DNA of 40,292 bases. Origin: Paenibacillus typhae. GTDB lineage: Bacteria; Bacillota; Bacilli; Paenibacillales; Paenibacillaceae. The translations under genes were made by a program, and so were the position numbers. This document shows, piece by piece, positions 14,066-21,643 of the stretch. The notes beneath the pieces were generated by a model. It did no database searches and was not told the origin of the DNA. It saw only the letters and a list, made by a program, of their open reading frames with translations. The first letter of the stretch is position 1, and every line of letters starts with the position of its first letter. The DNA is taken from NCBI RefSeq assembly GCF_900099765.1, contig NZ_FNDX01000054.1, positions 1-40,292 on the forward strand, written 5' to 3'.

Positions 14066-15775
14066 TTGTTAAGAACTTTTCGTCAGCATAACATCCGCGT
14101 AACAGAACTACTGGACGGGCCTTGGGATTTTGCAAAAGATCCTTTAAATGCAGGCCTTGAGGAAAAATGGTTTGAGCGTTTTCCACATTCTCCGCAGACC
14201 CTTTACGTCCCTTCCTGCTGGAACAACGAGCTGGGGATGTATGAATATGAGGGCGTCGGCTGGTACCGTAAAAAAATCGTGCTGGCCAGTGAGCAGCATG
14301 TCCGGCTGATTTTCCACGCTGTGCAGGGCCACTCCGATGTTTATCTGGACGGGCAGCATCTCGGCTACCACTACGGCGGCTTTACGCCGTTTGAGTTCCT
14401 TGTGCCATCCCTGGCTGCAGGAGAGCATGAGCTGATTATCCGCACGGACAGCACGCTGGACCGCTTCACCATTCCGTCGGAGCAGGTGGACTGGTTCCAT
14501 TACGGCGGTATCATCCGCTCTGTGGAGCTGCAGTTTTTGCCGGACCTCTATATTGAACAGCTGAAGATCGATTATGAGCTGCAGGGTGCAGAGGCTGAGG
14601 TGTCTGTTCAGGTGCAGTTGCGCTCTTTGCTGACGACTGCGCTGGCGACCAGGCTGGTGCTCAGTGAAGGTGGGCAGGAATTGCACGCGGAGGATGTGCA
14701 GGTTAAGGCAGGACAAATAGTAAACCATGTAATCAAGCTGCGGCTGGCGGATGTCCGACTGTGGAATGTGGGCAAGCCGGAGTTGTATACGTTCCAGCTG
14801 CGGACAGAGCATGACGACAAAATTGAGCGGATCGGCTTCCGCACGATCGAGACCAAGGACCACCGGATTCTGATCAACGGCGCCCCTGTCTATCTAAAGG
14901 GTGTGAACCGGCATGAGGAGCATCCGGAATGGGGCTTTGCTTTTCCGCCGAAGCTGATGCACAAAGAATTGGATATTATTCTGGAGCTGGGCTGCAACAC
15001 CGTCCGGGGCTCCCATTATCCGCAAAGCTCCTATTGGCTCGACCTGCTCGATGAGAACGGGCTTGTATTCTGGAGCGAGATTCCAATCTGGGGCTGCTTC
15101 CTGCCGAATGAGACCGTCAGCGAGCCGCTGTTCCGGGACCGCGCCCTGACCATGATTGAAGAGATGATCGGGACGCATTATCATCATCCGAGCGTGGTGT
15201 TCTGGTCTGTGCACAACGAGATCGATACCCGCACGCAGGAAGCCTATGCATTCACAGAAGCACTGATCGGACTTGTGCGGAAGCTGGATACCTCACGGCT
15301 TGTCACCTATGCGACCATGCATCCGCTGGAGGACATTCTGCTGCCGCTGTTTGATGTGATCGGCATCAACAAATATTTTGGCTGGTACGAAGGCGAGGTC
15401 AGCGGCTTCAAGGGCATGCTGGAGCAGTTCCATCAGCGTGCGGAGCAGCTGGGAGCGGGTGATACGCCGGTGCTGATGACCGAGTTCGGCGGCGCCGGAC
15501 TGTTCGGGGATGTCGGCTGGGAGCCGCGGCTGTTCAGCGAGGACTATCAGGCGCATATCGTAACCGAAGCGCTGAACATCTTCCGCGCTGATCCGAAGAT
15601 CGGCGGCACGTACATCTGGCAGTTCGCCGACATCCGCGGCGACCTGAAGAGCAGCAGCCGAAACTTCCGCGACCGGGCCCGCGGCTTCAACAACAAGGGC
15701 CTCGTCAACGAATACCGCAAGCCCAAGCAGTCGTTCCGCGAGGTGCGGCGGATTTATCAGTCATGGACTGACTGA
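14066..15775 (+). CDS. uidA: GH2 beta-glucuronidase
   Basis: A 569-residue glycoside hydrolase family 2 enzyme releasing uronic acid from beta-glucuronides. The jelly-roll sugar-binding domain (YVPSCWNNELGMYEYEGVGWY), the Ig-like domain and the TIM barrel (KGVNRHEEHPEWG) are in order. The acid/base is E385 in SVHNEID and the nucleophile E473 in MTEFGGAG. N542/N543-K544 in GFNNKG matches the N-x-K motif that binds the uronate carboxylate in true glucuronidases, which argues against a beta-galactosidase. There is no signal peptide, so it is cytoplasmic. The start is TTG, nine bases after GGGAGG. The gene is divergent from the AraC regulator; no dedicated transporter is present nearby. Confidence 0.88.
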   Translation: MLRTFRQHNIRVTELLDGPWDFAKDPLNAGLEEKWFERFPHSPQTLYVPSCWNNELGMYEYEGVGWYRKKIVLASEQHVRLIFHAVQGHSDVYLDGQHLGYHYGGFTPFEFLVPSLAAGEHELIIRTDSTLDRFTIPSEQVDWFHYGGIIRSVELQFLPDLYIEQLKIDYELQGAEAEVSVQVQLRSLLTTALATRLVLSEGGQELHAEDVQVKAGQIVNHVIKLRLADVRLWNVGKPELYTFQLRTEHDDKIERIGFRTIETKDHRILINGAPVYLKGVNRHEEHPEWGFAFPPKLMHKELDIILELGCNTVRGSHYPQSSYWLDLLDENGLVFWSEIPIWGCFLPNETVSEPLFRDRALTMIEEMIGTHYHHPSVVFWSVHNEIDTRTQEAYAFTEALIGLVRKLDTSRLVTYATMHPLEDILLPLFDVIGINKYFGWYEGEVSGFKGMLEQFHQRAEQLGAGDTPVLMTEFGGAGLFGDVGWEPRLFSEDYQAHIVTEALNIFRADPKIGGTYIWQFADIRGDLKSSSRNFRDRARGFNNKGLVNEYRKPKQSFREVRRIYQSWTD

Positions 15776-15812
15776 GGATTGTTTGGTGGTTGATGGTTTG
15801 TGGTTGGTACTT

Positions 15813-15844
15813 AAAAGCCTCGCCTGACGGCGCGGGCTTTTTTT
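15813..15844 (+). terminator. Terminator of the beta-glucuronidase gene
   Basis: AAAAGCC...CGCC pairs with GGCG...GGGCTTTT, with a short bulge, followed by a run of T about 40 bases after the stop. Confidence 0.75.
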
Positions 15845-15859
15845 AACCTTACAAACAGT

Positions 15860-16045
15860 CTAACGGACTCAGATGACCTTATCTGCACCAATTCGCCCCC
15901 CGGTATAACCTAACGGTCTCAAATGACCTTATTTAGCGCCAAAACACACCTCCGAGGTCATATGACGGTAAATAGCGGCTGCTGAGACCGTTTAGATCAG
16001 AAATACCCGCTAAATCCAGCAAGTAACACCTCCTGGGTCCGTTAG
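15860..16045. repeat. Four-unit palindromic intergenic element, copy 3
   Basis: Units are forward at 15860-15886 and 15910-15937 and reverse at 15966-15995 and 16019-16045. Spacings at the core are 50, 75 and 50 (51 when the last pair is measured at GTCC, because the third unit has one extra A). A further degenerate forward half-copy overlaps at 15954-15978. The element sits between the converging beta-glucuronidase and cobC genes. Confidence 0.85.
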
Positions 16046-16070
16046 CGGAGCCGGGGCCGTAATGAAAACG

Positions 16071-16121
16071 GGCGGACCAGCGCCCCAATCCAAGGAGCAA
16101 CGCTGGCCCGCCTGATTTTTT
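16071..16121 (+). terminator. Second terminator, plus strand
   Basis: GGCGGACCAGCG (16071-16082) pairs with CGCTGGCCCGCC (16101-16112) with one mismatch, followed by TGATTTTTT. It lies about 300 bases beyond the glucuronidase, just after the repeat element, and backs up the first terminator. Confidence 0.7.
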
Positions 16122-16260
16122 AAATATAGTTACTTAATGAAGGAGCAACACTGTTCTGCCGGACTTTTGCGACATAATCCAATGAATAGCTACAATGCTC
16201 CGTTTAGCCTTTTTGCGAAAAATCATCTAACAAAGTTTCGTCACTGCTCCGCCTGGATAC

Positions 16261-16304
16261 ACAAACGGCTCCGCCGTCCTGATCAGGATGGCGGAGCCGT
16301 TTGT
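16261..16304. repeat. 44-base near-perfect palindrome after cobC
   Basis: The 22-base arms meet at 16282/16283 and are perfectly complementary except for one G-T pair (16276 with 16289). It begins 16 bases beyond the cobC stop on the minus strand. No T-run follows on either side, so it is not a standard terminator, but it could still end or protect the cob transcript's 3' end. Confidence 0.8.
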
Positions 16305-16319
16305 GCAAGCAGGTCTATT

Positions 16320-17000
16320 TTACTGCAGCTGAATTACCGTTGCCGTTCCCGGAGGGGGAGCGATCCCGGTGCGGAACGTAACTCCCGGCTGTATCTTGGC
16401 CAGCAGGTGGCGGATTACGCCGCCGTGTGTGACAATCAGCACGCGCAGCTTCTTCCGTTCATGCCCAAGGATGACGGGTGCGCTGCTGCTTGTCTGCCCG
16501 TCACCTCTTTGCTGGTCAGGGCAGCAGATTGTTGACAGCCCGGCCTCCTGCAGCAGGTCTGTCAGGAACTGCTCCAGCCGGGCTGCAAAAGCTGCCCAGG
16601 CTTCCCCGCCCGGCGGCGTAACCGCCGCCGGATCATCAATCCAGCTTCTGTACAGCAGATTATCACTGAGCTGCTCATAGGTGCAGCCCTCCCATTCCCC
16701 GAAGGACATCTCCCGCAGACGCGGGTCATACACAGCTTGGTCTTCCAGCCAAGGCACTGCTGCGGCCAGCGTCTCCCGGCAGCGCAGCAGATCGCTGCAG
16801 TATATCCGCCAGAAGTCTCCGGTTAGCTCCGGCAGCTCCCTGTGTGCAGCCAGCCCGTCCCGTTCCTCAGGCAGCAGGGGCAGGTCACTGCTTCCGAGAT
16901 AGCGGCGCTCCTTATTCCATTGTGTGTGTCCATGACGGAGTAGTACCAGCTCTAACGGAGGCGTGCCGTGTGATTTTTCCTGTCTCAGGTTATTCAACAC
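16320..17000 (-). CDS. cobC: Histidine phosphatase, probable alpha-ribazole phosphatase
   Basis: A phosphoglycerate-mutase-like phosphatase. The catalytic motif LVLLRHGHTQWNKE is near the N-terminus, followed by RETL and, near the C-terminus, VTHGGVIRHLL with the second histidine. In cobalamin clusters such proteins dephosphorylate alpha-ribazole phosphate or adenosylcobalamin phosphate. Its place behind cbiB supports this; the fold alone would not. The start is uncertain. I prefer GTG 17000, nine bases after GGAGG and just after the cbiB stop; ATG 17021 or 17042 would overlap cbiB. It is the last gene of the cbiZ-cbiB-cobC run. Confidence 0.82.
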   Translation of the reverse strand: MLNNLRQEKSHGTPPLELVLLRHGHTQWNKERRYLGSSDLPLLPEERDGLAAHRELPELTGDFWRIYCSDLLRCRETLAAAVPWLEDQAVYDPRLREMSFGEWEGCTYEQLSDNLLYRSWIDDPAAVTPPGGEAWAAFAARLEQFLTDLLQEAGLSTICCPDQQRGDGQTSSSAPVILGHERKKLRVLIVTHGGVIRHLLAKIQPGVTFRTGIAPPPGTATVIQLQ

Positions 17001-17005
17001 ACCCC

Positions 17006-17965
17006 TCAGCCTCCGTTCCATAAGAAGGCTGCTGCTGCACATAGGACCACAAATATAGCGGACGACAGCAGCATTAGCCTGGAAGTGACAATAATATCAT
17101 CCGGCTCCAGACTGCGCAGAGGCTCGCCCATGTAAGCACGGAACGAGGCTACGCCGTGATAGACGTTCACCCCGCCCAGGCGGATGCCCAGCGCTCCGGC
17201 CACTGCCGATTCCGGGTAGCCGCTGTTGGGACTGGGATGCAGGCGGGCATCACGCCGCACCATCTGCCAGCATCTGCGCCAATCCAGCCGCAGCAGCCAT
17301 GCAGAGAGGGTCAAGAGCAGCGCAGTGATGCGCGCCGGTATGTAATTGGCAACGTCATCTAACCGGGCAGAGGCCCAGCCGAGATTAATGTATTTATCAT
17401 TTTTATAGCCGACCATGGAATCCAGTGTGTTAACAGCGCGGTAAGCCATTGCCAGCGGAGCACCGCCAAGCAGCGCGTACAGCAGCGGAGAGATGATTGC
17501 ATCGACAATGTTCTCGGCCACCGTCTCTACCGTGCCACGCACAATTTCCGGACTGTCCAGCTGCGCCGTATCACGGCCGACGATCATGCCGAGCGCAAGT
17601 CTGGCCGCCGGAAGATCTCCCTTCTTAAGCTCCGCATAGACCGCCATCCCGGCATCCTTCAGCCCTTTCGAGGCGATGGTTGTAGAGATTAGCCAGGCTT
17701 CAGCCGCCAGCGCCAGCCAAGGCGAAATCTGCGACAGCAGCCAGAGCAGCACGGCTGTCACCAGCCAGCTGCCCCCTGCTACCAGCAGGGGCAACAGGAC
17801 TCCGGCACGCTTCAGGCTGCGCGGCTTGCGGACAAAACGGCGGATTGCCCGCTCCAGTGCGCTAATCGCTTTTCCCATAAGTACAACCGGGTGAGGCAGG
17901 CTGCGGGGATCGCCGATAAGGCGGTCCAGTACATACGCGGCAAGCAGCACGATTGCAACCGTCAT
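17006..17965 (-). CDS. cbiB: Adenosylcobinamide-phosphate synthase
   Basis: CbiB (CobD in the aerobic nomenclature) attaches aminopropanol phosphate to adenosylcobyric acid in the membrane. The sequence has the N-terminal YVLDRLIGDPRSLPHPVVLMG block, central ETVAENIVDAIISPL and LDSMVGYKNDKY, and the C-terminal PNSGYPESAVAGALGI, with several membrane segments. I chose ATG 17965, eight bases after GGAGG, rather than the ATG 24 bases upstream; this gives 319 residues, typical for the family. It lies 112 bases after cbiZ and its stop is a few bases before the cobC start. Confidence 0.95.
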   Translation of the reverse strand: MTVAIVLLAAYVLDRLIGDPRSLPHPVVLMGKAISALERAIRRFVRKPRSLKRAGVLLPLLVAGGSWLVTAVLLWLLSQISPWLALAAEAWLISTTIASKGLKDAGMAVYAELKKGDLPAARLALGMIVGRDTAQLDSPEIVRGTVETVAENIVDAIISPLLYALLGGAPLAMAYRAVNTLDSMVGYKNDKYINLGWASARLDDVANYIPARITALLLTLSAWLLRLDWRRCWQMVRRDARLHPSPNSGYPESAVAGALGIRLGGVNVYHGVASFRAYMGEPLRSLEPDDIIVTSRLMLLSSAIFVVLCAAAAFLWNGG

Positions 17966-18077
17966 AGGCAAGTCCTCCATGGCTGGCATAGTGCTGTGCT
18001 TATTTGTTGGGCTCGTCTTGTCTGGCCCATCACAGCGTCCATTTGCCGGTTATTAAACATCCGGCGCAGATAAATGC

Positions 18078-18833
18078 TCATTCGCCGTTCTTCCTTGCCT
18101 GCTCCTGGACAGCACGCACCGAGCGGAGGCTGCCCGTTACCGCTGCATACACCAGCCTGCCAATCGCTCCGCCAAGATCAGTCGCTGTACCGGCGTACAC
18201 ATGCTCCGCCCCGTAGCGGCGGCTGCCGCTGACTGCCAGCACGATTGCATCTGTCGTCGTGCCTGTGGCGGTCAGCCCGTTCTCGGGATCGGTGATGCCG
18301 AGATCTGCCAGAGCAGCGGCCTTGGCTTCGGTTGCCGTAATGACGGCGTTCACCATCGCCGATGGAGTCAGCAGACCGTCTATGCCAAGCATAATATTGA
18401 TCGTTCCCGGGCGGTAAGCCTTCAGCACACTCCGCTCCACCCCGGCACGGGCCGCATTGCCCGCAGCTGCAGTCACGCAGCAAAAGATCCCCGCCGAGCC
18501 GGTATCCTCCTCGGCAACCGCAGCATGCTCCAGCGGCACCGCCGTCATCAGGCCCGCGCAGCCCTCCTGCGGGTAACCCCACTCTGCCAGCTTGTTCTCC
18601 ATATCGCGCACCGGATTGCTGCACTCATAGTCTCGGCTGACGTACTGGTTCACAGCCCGCTTCAACCGGTTCATTCCTCCCCCGTACACTGCACTGGAAA
18701 TACTGTCGGCCTCAGCCGGAAACTCCAGCAGCAGATGCTCCTCTTTCCATTCCAGCACCAGCCCCGGCCACACACTGGAATGGTATGTCCGCGCCCCGCC
18801 CGCGAGCTCAAAGGGAGTCTTCACTTCTGCCAT
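18078..18833 (-). CDS. cbiZ: Adenosylcobinamide amidohydrolase
   Basis: CbiZ cleaves the aminopropanol amide of adenosylcobinamide (and of some cobamides) to give adenosylcobyric acid, so that imported corrinoids can be rebuilt with a different lower ligand. The 251-residue protein matches the family in VYGGGMNRLKRAVNQYVSRDY, GLMTAVPLEH, NIMLGIDGLLTPSAMVNA, the acidic/threonine-rich ATGTTTDAIVLA and YAGTATDLGGAIGRLVY. It is soluble. It heads the cbiZ-cbiB-cobC run, just downstream of a four-unit repeat element in the gap behind it. Its presence means the cell can remodel salvaged cobinamide. Confidence 0.93.
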   Translation of the reverse strand: MAEVKTPFELAGGARTYHSSVWPGLVLEWKEEHLLLEFPAEADSISSAVYGGGMNRLKRAVNQYVSRDYECSNPVRDMENKLAEWGYPQEGCAGLMTAVPLEHAAVAEEDTGSAGIFCCVTAAAGNAARAGVERSVLKAYRPGTINIMLGIDGLLTPSAMVNAVITATEAKAAALADLGITDPENGLTATGTTTDAIVLAVSGSRRYGAEHVYAGTATDLGGAIGRLVYAAVTGSLRSVRAVQEQARKNGE

Positions 18834-18924
18834 ACCTAGTCACGCCCTCTACTATTACTTTAGGTTACTTTCAAACTCTAATTACTTTATTAACTCTACA
18901 TACTCTACCTCGGCTGCCTCAAAC

Positions 18925-19115
18925 ATTAATTGGATTTTTGACACCTAATTCCTTCATTTCTCCGCAATTTCAATGATTAGTTGGAAAAACCTCACCTATT
19001 TCGGTCCTGAATTCTCATTACGGGCAAAATTGGCAGATTTAAGTGACCTTTTTCCATCTAGTTTCTTCCTGCCGGTAGCTGGCCCCGAAATAGATAACGA
19101 AATTCCACTTAGTTG
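18925..19115. repeat. Four-unit palindromic intergenic element, diverged copy 4
   Basis: Units are forward at 18925-18952 and 18975-19004 and reverse at 19032-19064 and 19085-19115. The unit reads roughly CTAAGTGGAA, about nine variable bases, then CACCTATTTCGG. The TGGA cores are 51 bases apart in both arms and the inner pair spans 77 bases. It shares CTAA, GGA and CCT-ATTT with the unit of copies 1-3 and the same order of orientations, so I take it as a diverged member. It fills the gap between cobD and cbiZ. Confidence 0.7.
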
Positions 19116-19186
19116 AATTGAATTGCTCAGCGGAGCATGTTTCATCCCTAGAAGTTACCTGCCTCCTGCCAAACTAGGTACCAGGC

Positions 19187-20287
19187 TCATTCCCCCGCCA
19201 AAACCGCCCCCAGCTCCCGCAGCAGCCGGGCGTTATCAGCCGGCCCCTTGACGGCCACGCGGATATGGCCGGCGGCCAGGCCCGGGTACATCGCGCAGCT
19301 GCGCACGAGGATGCCCCGGCGGCCAAGCTGCTCCTGCGCGGCCGCAGCTGTCCACCCTTCCGGCAGCTCCGCCAGCAGGAAGTTCGCTTCGCCCGGCGGC
19401 ACGCTGCAGCCGAGCCGCCGCAATCCCGCCCGCAGCAGCTCCCGCTCTGCTGCGATCAGCTCACGCGTGCGCGCGGCATATCCGCGCCCGCTGCGCAGGC
19501 ACGCTTCCCCGGCCAGCTGCGCCAGGCCGTTCACGCTCCAGGTCACCTGCTTGCCGCTCATCCTCGCGGCAAGCTCCGGGGCTGCTATGGTGAAGCCCAG
19601 CCGCAGCCCCGGAATGGCAAAAAACTTCGTCATCGAGCGGATCAGCACCGTCTGACGGAACCCGGCCAGCTCCGGCAGCAGCGATTGCCGCCGCTCCTCC
19701 GGGATGAAGTCGATGAACGCTTCATCCACGGCAAGCAAGGTCCCGCAGGCCTCTGCCTTGCGGGCCAGAAGCCGCAGGTCGTCCAGCGCATACTGGACGC
19801 CGTTGGGGTTGTTCGGCTGGCCGAGGAACAGCAGATCGACCTGCTCCAGCAGTCCGGCGATTTCTTCCGCATCCGCCCGGTATTCCTGCTCCGCCGTCCC
19901 CTGTACCGTGAGCACCTCCGCGCCGAACTGCTCCGCCAGCTGGCGGTACTCGGAGAAGCAGGGCTCGACGATCCCCACGCGGCGCGGGGCTGCAGCCAGC
20001 AGCAGCAGCGCCATGGACTCGGCAGCCCCGTTGCCCACAGTAATCCATTCCGTGCTGACACCCAGCTCGGCGGCCAGCAGTGCTTTTAACCGGCGGTGCC
20101 CCGGATCTGGATAAGCGGTGACGGCTGCCGCAGCATCCTGCAGCAGCTCCAGCACGGCAGGCGGCGGGCCAAGCGGATTAATATTAGCGCTGAAGTCAAT
20201 AAAAGCGATGTCCCTGCCCCCGCCGCCTCCTCCGTAAAGCTCAGCTGCGGTCAGCAAATCGCCGCCGTGGCCATATTTTTCAAGCAT
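19187..20287 (-). CDS. cobD: L-threonine-O-3-phosphate decarboxylase
   Basis: A PLP enzyme of the aminotransferase I/II fold that decarboxylates threonine phosphate to (R)-1-amino-2-propanol phosphate, the linker used by CbiB. Diagnostic features are EKYGHGGD at the start, DFSANINPLGPP, LGQPNNPNG and the PLP lysine in RSMTKFFAIPGLRLG. Histidinol-phosphate aminotransferase is the nearest alternative, but the N-terminal HGG/NINPLG blocks and the cobalamin neighbours favour CobD. I chose ATG 20287, seven bases after AGGGAG, over the ATG at 20335; this gives 366 residues. It is divergent from the lipoate ligase and separated from cbiZ by a repeat element, so it may be transcribed alone. No threonine kinase (PduX) gene is in the window. 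Confidence 0.9.
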   Translation of the reverse strand: MLEKYGHGGDLLTAAELYGGGGGGRDIAFIDFSANINPLGPPPAVLELLQDAAAAVTAYPDPGHRRLKALLAAELGVSTEWITVGNGAAESMALLLLAAAPRRVGIVEPCFSEYRQLAEQFGAEVLTVQGTAEQEYRADAEEIAGLLEQVDLLFLGQPNNPNGVQYALDDLRLLARKAEACGTLLAVDEAFIDFIPEERRQSLLPELAGFRQTVLIRSMTKFFAIPGLRLGFTIAAPELAARMSGKQVTWSVNGLAQLAGEACLRSGRGYAARTRELIAAERELLRAGLRRLGCSVPPGEANFLLAELPEGWTAAAAQEQLGRRGILVRSCAMYPGLAAGHIRVAVKGPADNARLLRELGAVLAGE

Positions 20288-20484
20288 CGTTACACTCCCT
20301 CTGTTTGTCTCGTATTGAGTTACCCATTGCCCCAATTATTGCCTTCCCGCAGAAGCGCGTCAATGATGGATGTAGGACTGTTTTGCCAATGTAACCGGCT
20401 TTCACAAATCGCTCCTGCTCTTGGCCCCCTTCCAGCTCCCAATCCGCTCAACATCGCCTAATAAACTGATATACACTTTCTATT

Positions 20485-20513
20485 TTGTGAAATGCAAGCT
20501 TTTAGTTTAGAAT
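20485..20513 (+). promoter_or_regulatory. Probable sigma-A promoter of lplJ
   Basis: TTGTGA (20485-20490) and TAGAAT (20508-20513) are separated by 17 bases, 40 bases before the lipoate ligase ATG. Confidence 0.5.
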
Positions 20514-20553
20514 AAATGCAGTAGTTAACCATGTACAGGCGGAGGAATTCACT

Positions 20554-21555
20554 ATGCTCTTTATTGATAACACCGGCATTACAGACGCTTCGATCAACCT
20601 GGCCATTGAGGAGTTCGCGCTCAAAAACCTCCCGATGGACGACAGCTACCTGCTCTTTTATATCAACAGCCCGTCCATCATCATCGGCAAGCACCAGAAT
20701 ACAATCGAAGAGATTAATCAGGAATATGTAAAAGAAAACAACATCCAGGTCGTGCGCCGGCTCTCCGGCGGGGGAGCAGTATACCATGACCTTGGCAATC
20801 TGAATTTCAGCTTCATCACCAAGGATGACGGCGAATCGTTCCACAACTTCCTCAAATTCACCCAGCCGGTCATCGACTATCTGCAGTCCATGGGAGTCAA
20901 CGCTGAGCTGAGCGGACGCAACGACCTGCAGGTCGGCGAGCGCAAAATCTCCGGCAACGCCCAGTTCTCCACCCGCGGACGGATGTTCAGCCATGGCACC
21001 CTGATGTTCGACCTGAACCTCGATGATGTACAAGCTTCCCTGAACGTGAACCCGGAGAAGTTCAAATCCAAGAGCACCAAGTCCGTGCGCAGCCGGGTTG
21101 CCAACATCAAAGAACTGCTGGGCACAGACATGACGATCGAGGAGTTCCGCGACGGGCTGCTGCGCTCGATCTTCGGCATGGAGCCTTCCGAGGTTCCGCA
21201 GTACAAGCTGACGATGGATGACTGGGTCCGCATTAACGAAATTTCCAAGGAGCACTACCAGAACTGGGACTGGAACTACGGCCTGTCGCCGAAGAGCAAT
21301 GTGAAGCACACCCGCAAATTCCCGGCCGGCCTGGTCGATATCCGTATGGACATTGAGGATTCCTACATTAAAGACATCAAAATCTACGGCGATTTCTTCG
21401 GCGTAGGTGACGTAGCGGATGTAGAAAATGCGCTGCGAGGCAAGCGTTATGAGAATGCAGAGGTCAGAGAGGCGCTGTCCGGGCTTGATCTGAAGCATTA
21501 TTTTGGACGGATTGAGCCTGAGGACTTTATCGGACTGGTGTTTTTGGAAGAATAG
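20554..21555 (+). CDS. lplJ: Lipoate--protein ligase
   Basis: LplA/LplJ activates free lipoate with ATP and attaches it to lysines of the E2 subunits of 2-oxoacid dehydrogenases and GcvH. The 333-residue protein has the catalytic-domain signature VVRRLSGGGAVYHDLGNLNF, the lysine-containing GERKISGNAQFSTRGRMFSHG block and a C-terminal accessory domain beginning near residue 250. Length matches B. subtilis LplJ. The start follows GGAGG. It is transcribed alone between its own promoter and terminator, divergent from cobD. Confidence 0.96.
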   Translation: MLFIDNTGITDASINLAIEEFALKNLPMDDSYLLFYINSPSIIIGKHQNTIEEINQEYVKENNIQVVRRLSGGGAVYHDLGNLNFSFITKDDGESFHNFLKFTQPVIDYLQSMGVNAELSGRNDLQVGERKISGNAQFSTRGRMFSHGTLMFDLNLDDVQASLNVNPEKFKSKSTKSVRSRVANIKELLGTDMTIEEFRDGLLRSIFGMEPSEVPQYKLTMDDWVRINEISKEHYQNWDWNYGLSPKSNVKHTRKFPAGLVDIRMDIEDSYIKDIKIYGDFFGVGDVADVENALRGKRYENAEVREALSGLDLKHYFGRIEPEDFIGLVFLEE

Positions 21556-21591
21556 CCGTTCTGGAATACCTTTTATTCGCAGGCAAAATAG

Positions 21592-21632
21592 AACCAGCCA
21601 ATTCCGGGCACCCGGGGTCGGCTGGTTTTTTA
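21592..21632 (+). terminator. Terminator of lplJ
   Basis: AACCAGCC (21592-21599) pairs with GGCTGGTT (21620-21627), with an inner CCGGG/CCCGG stem, followed by a T-run. Confidence 0.9.
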
Positions 21633-21643
21633 ATGGAATCCGC

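Noticed and set aside
14608..14877. Antisense open frame within the beta-glucuronidase gene
   Set aside because: Shadow of the GH2 gene; the forward frame has all catalytic motifs intact.
18834..19186. Cobalamin riboswitch before cbiZ
   Set aside because: The gap is taken up by the four-unit repeat element; no riboswitch core is recognisable.
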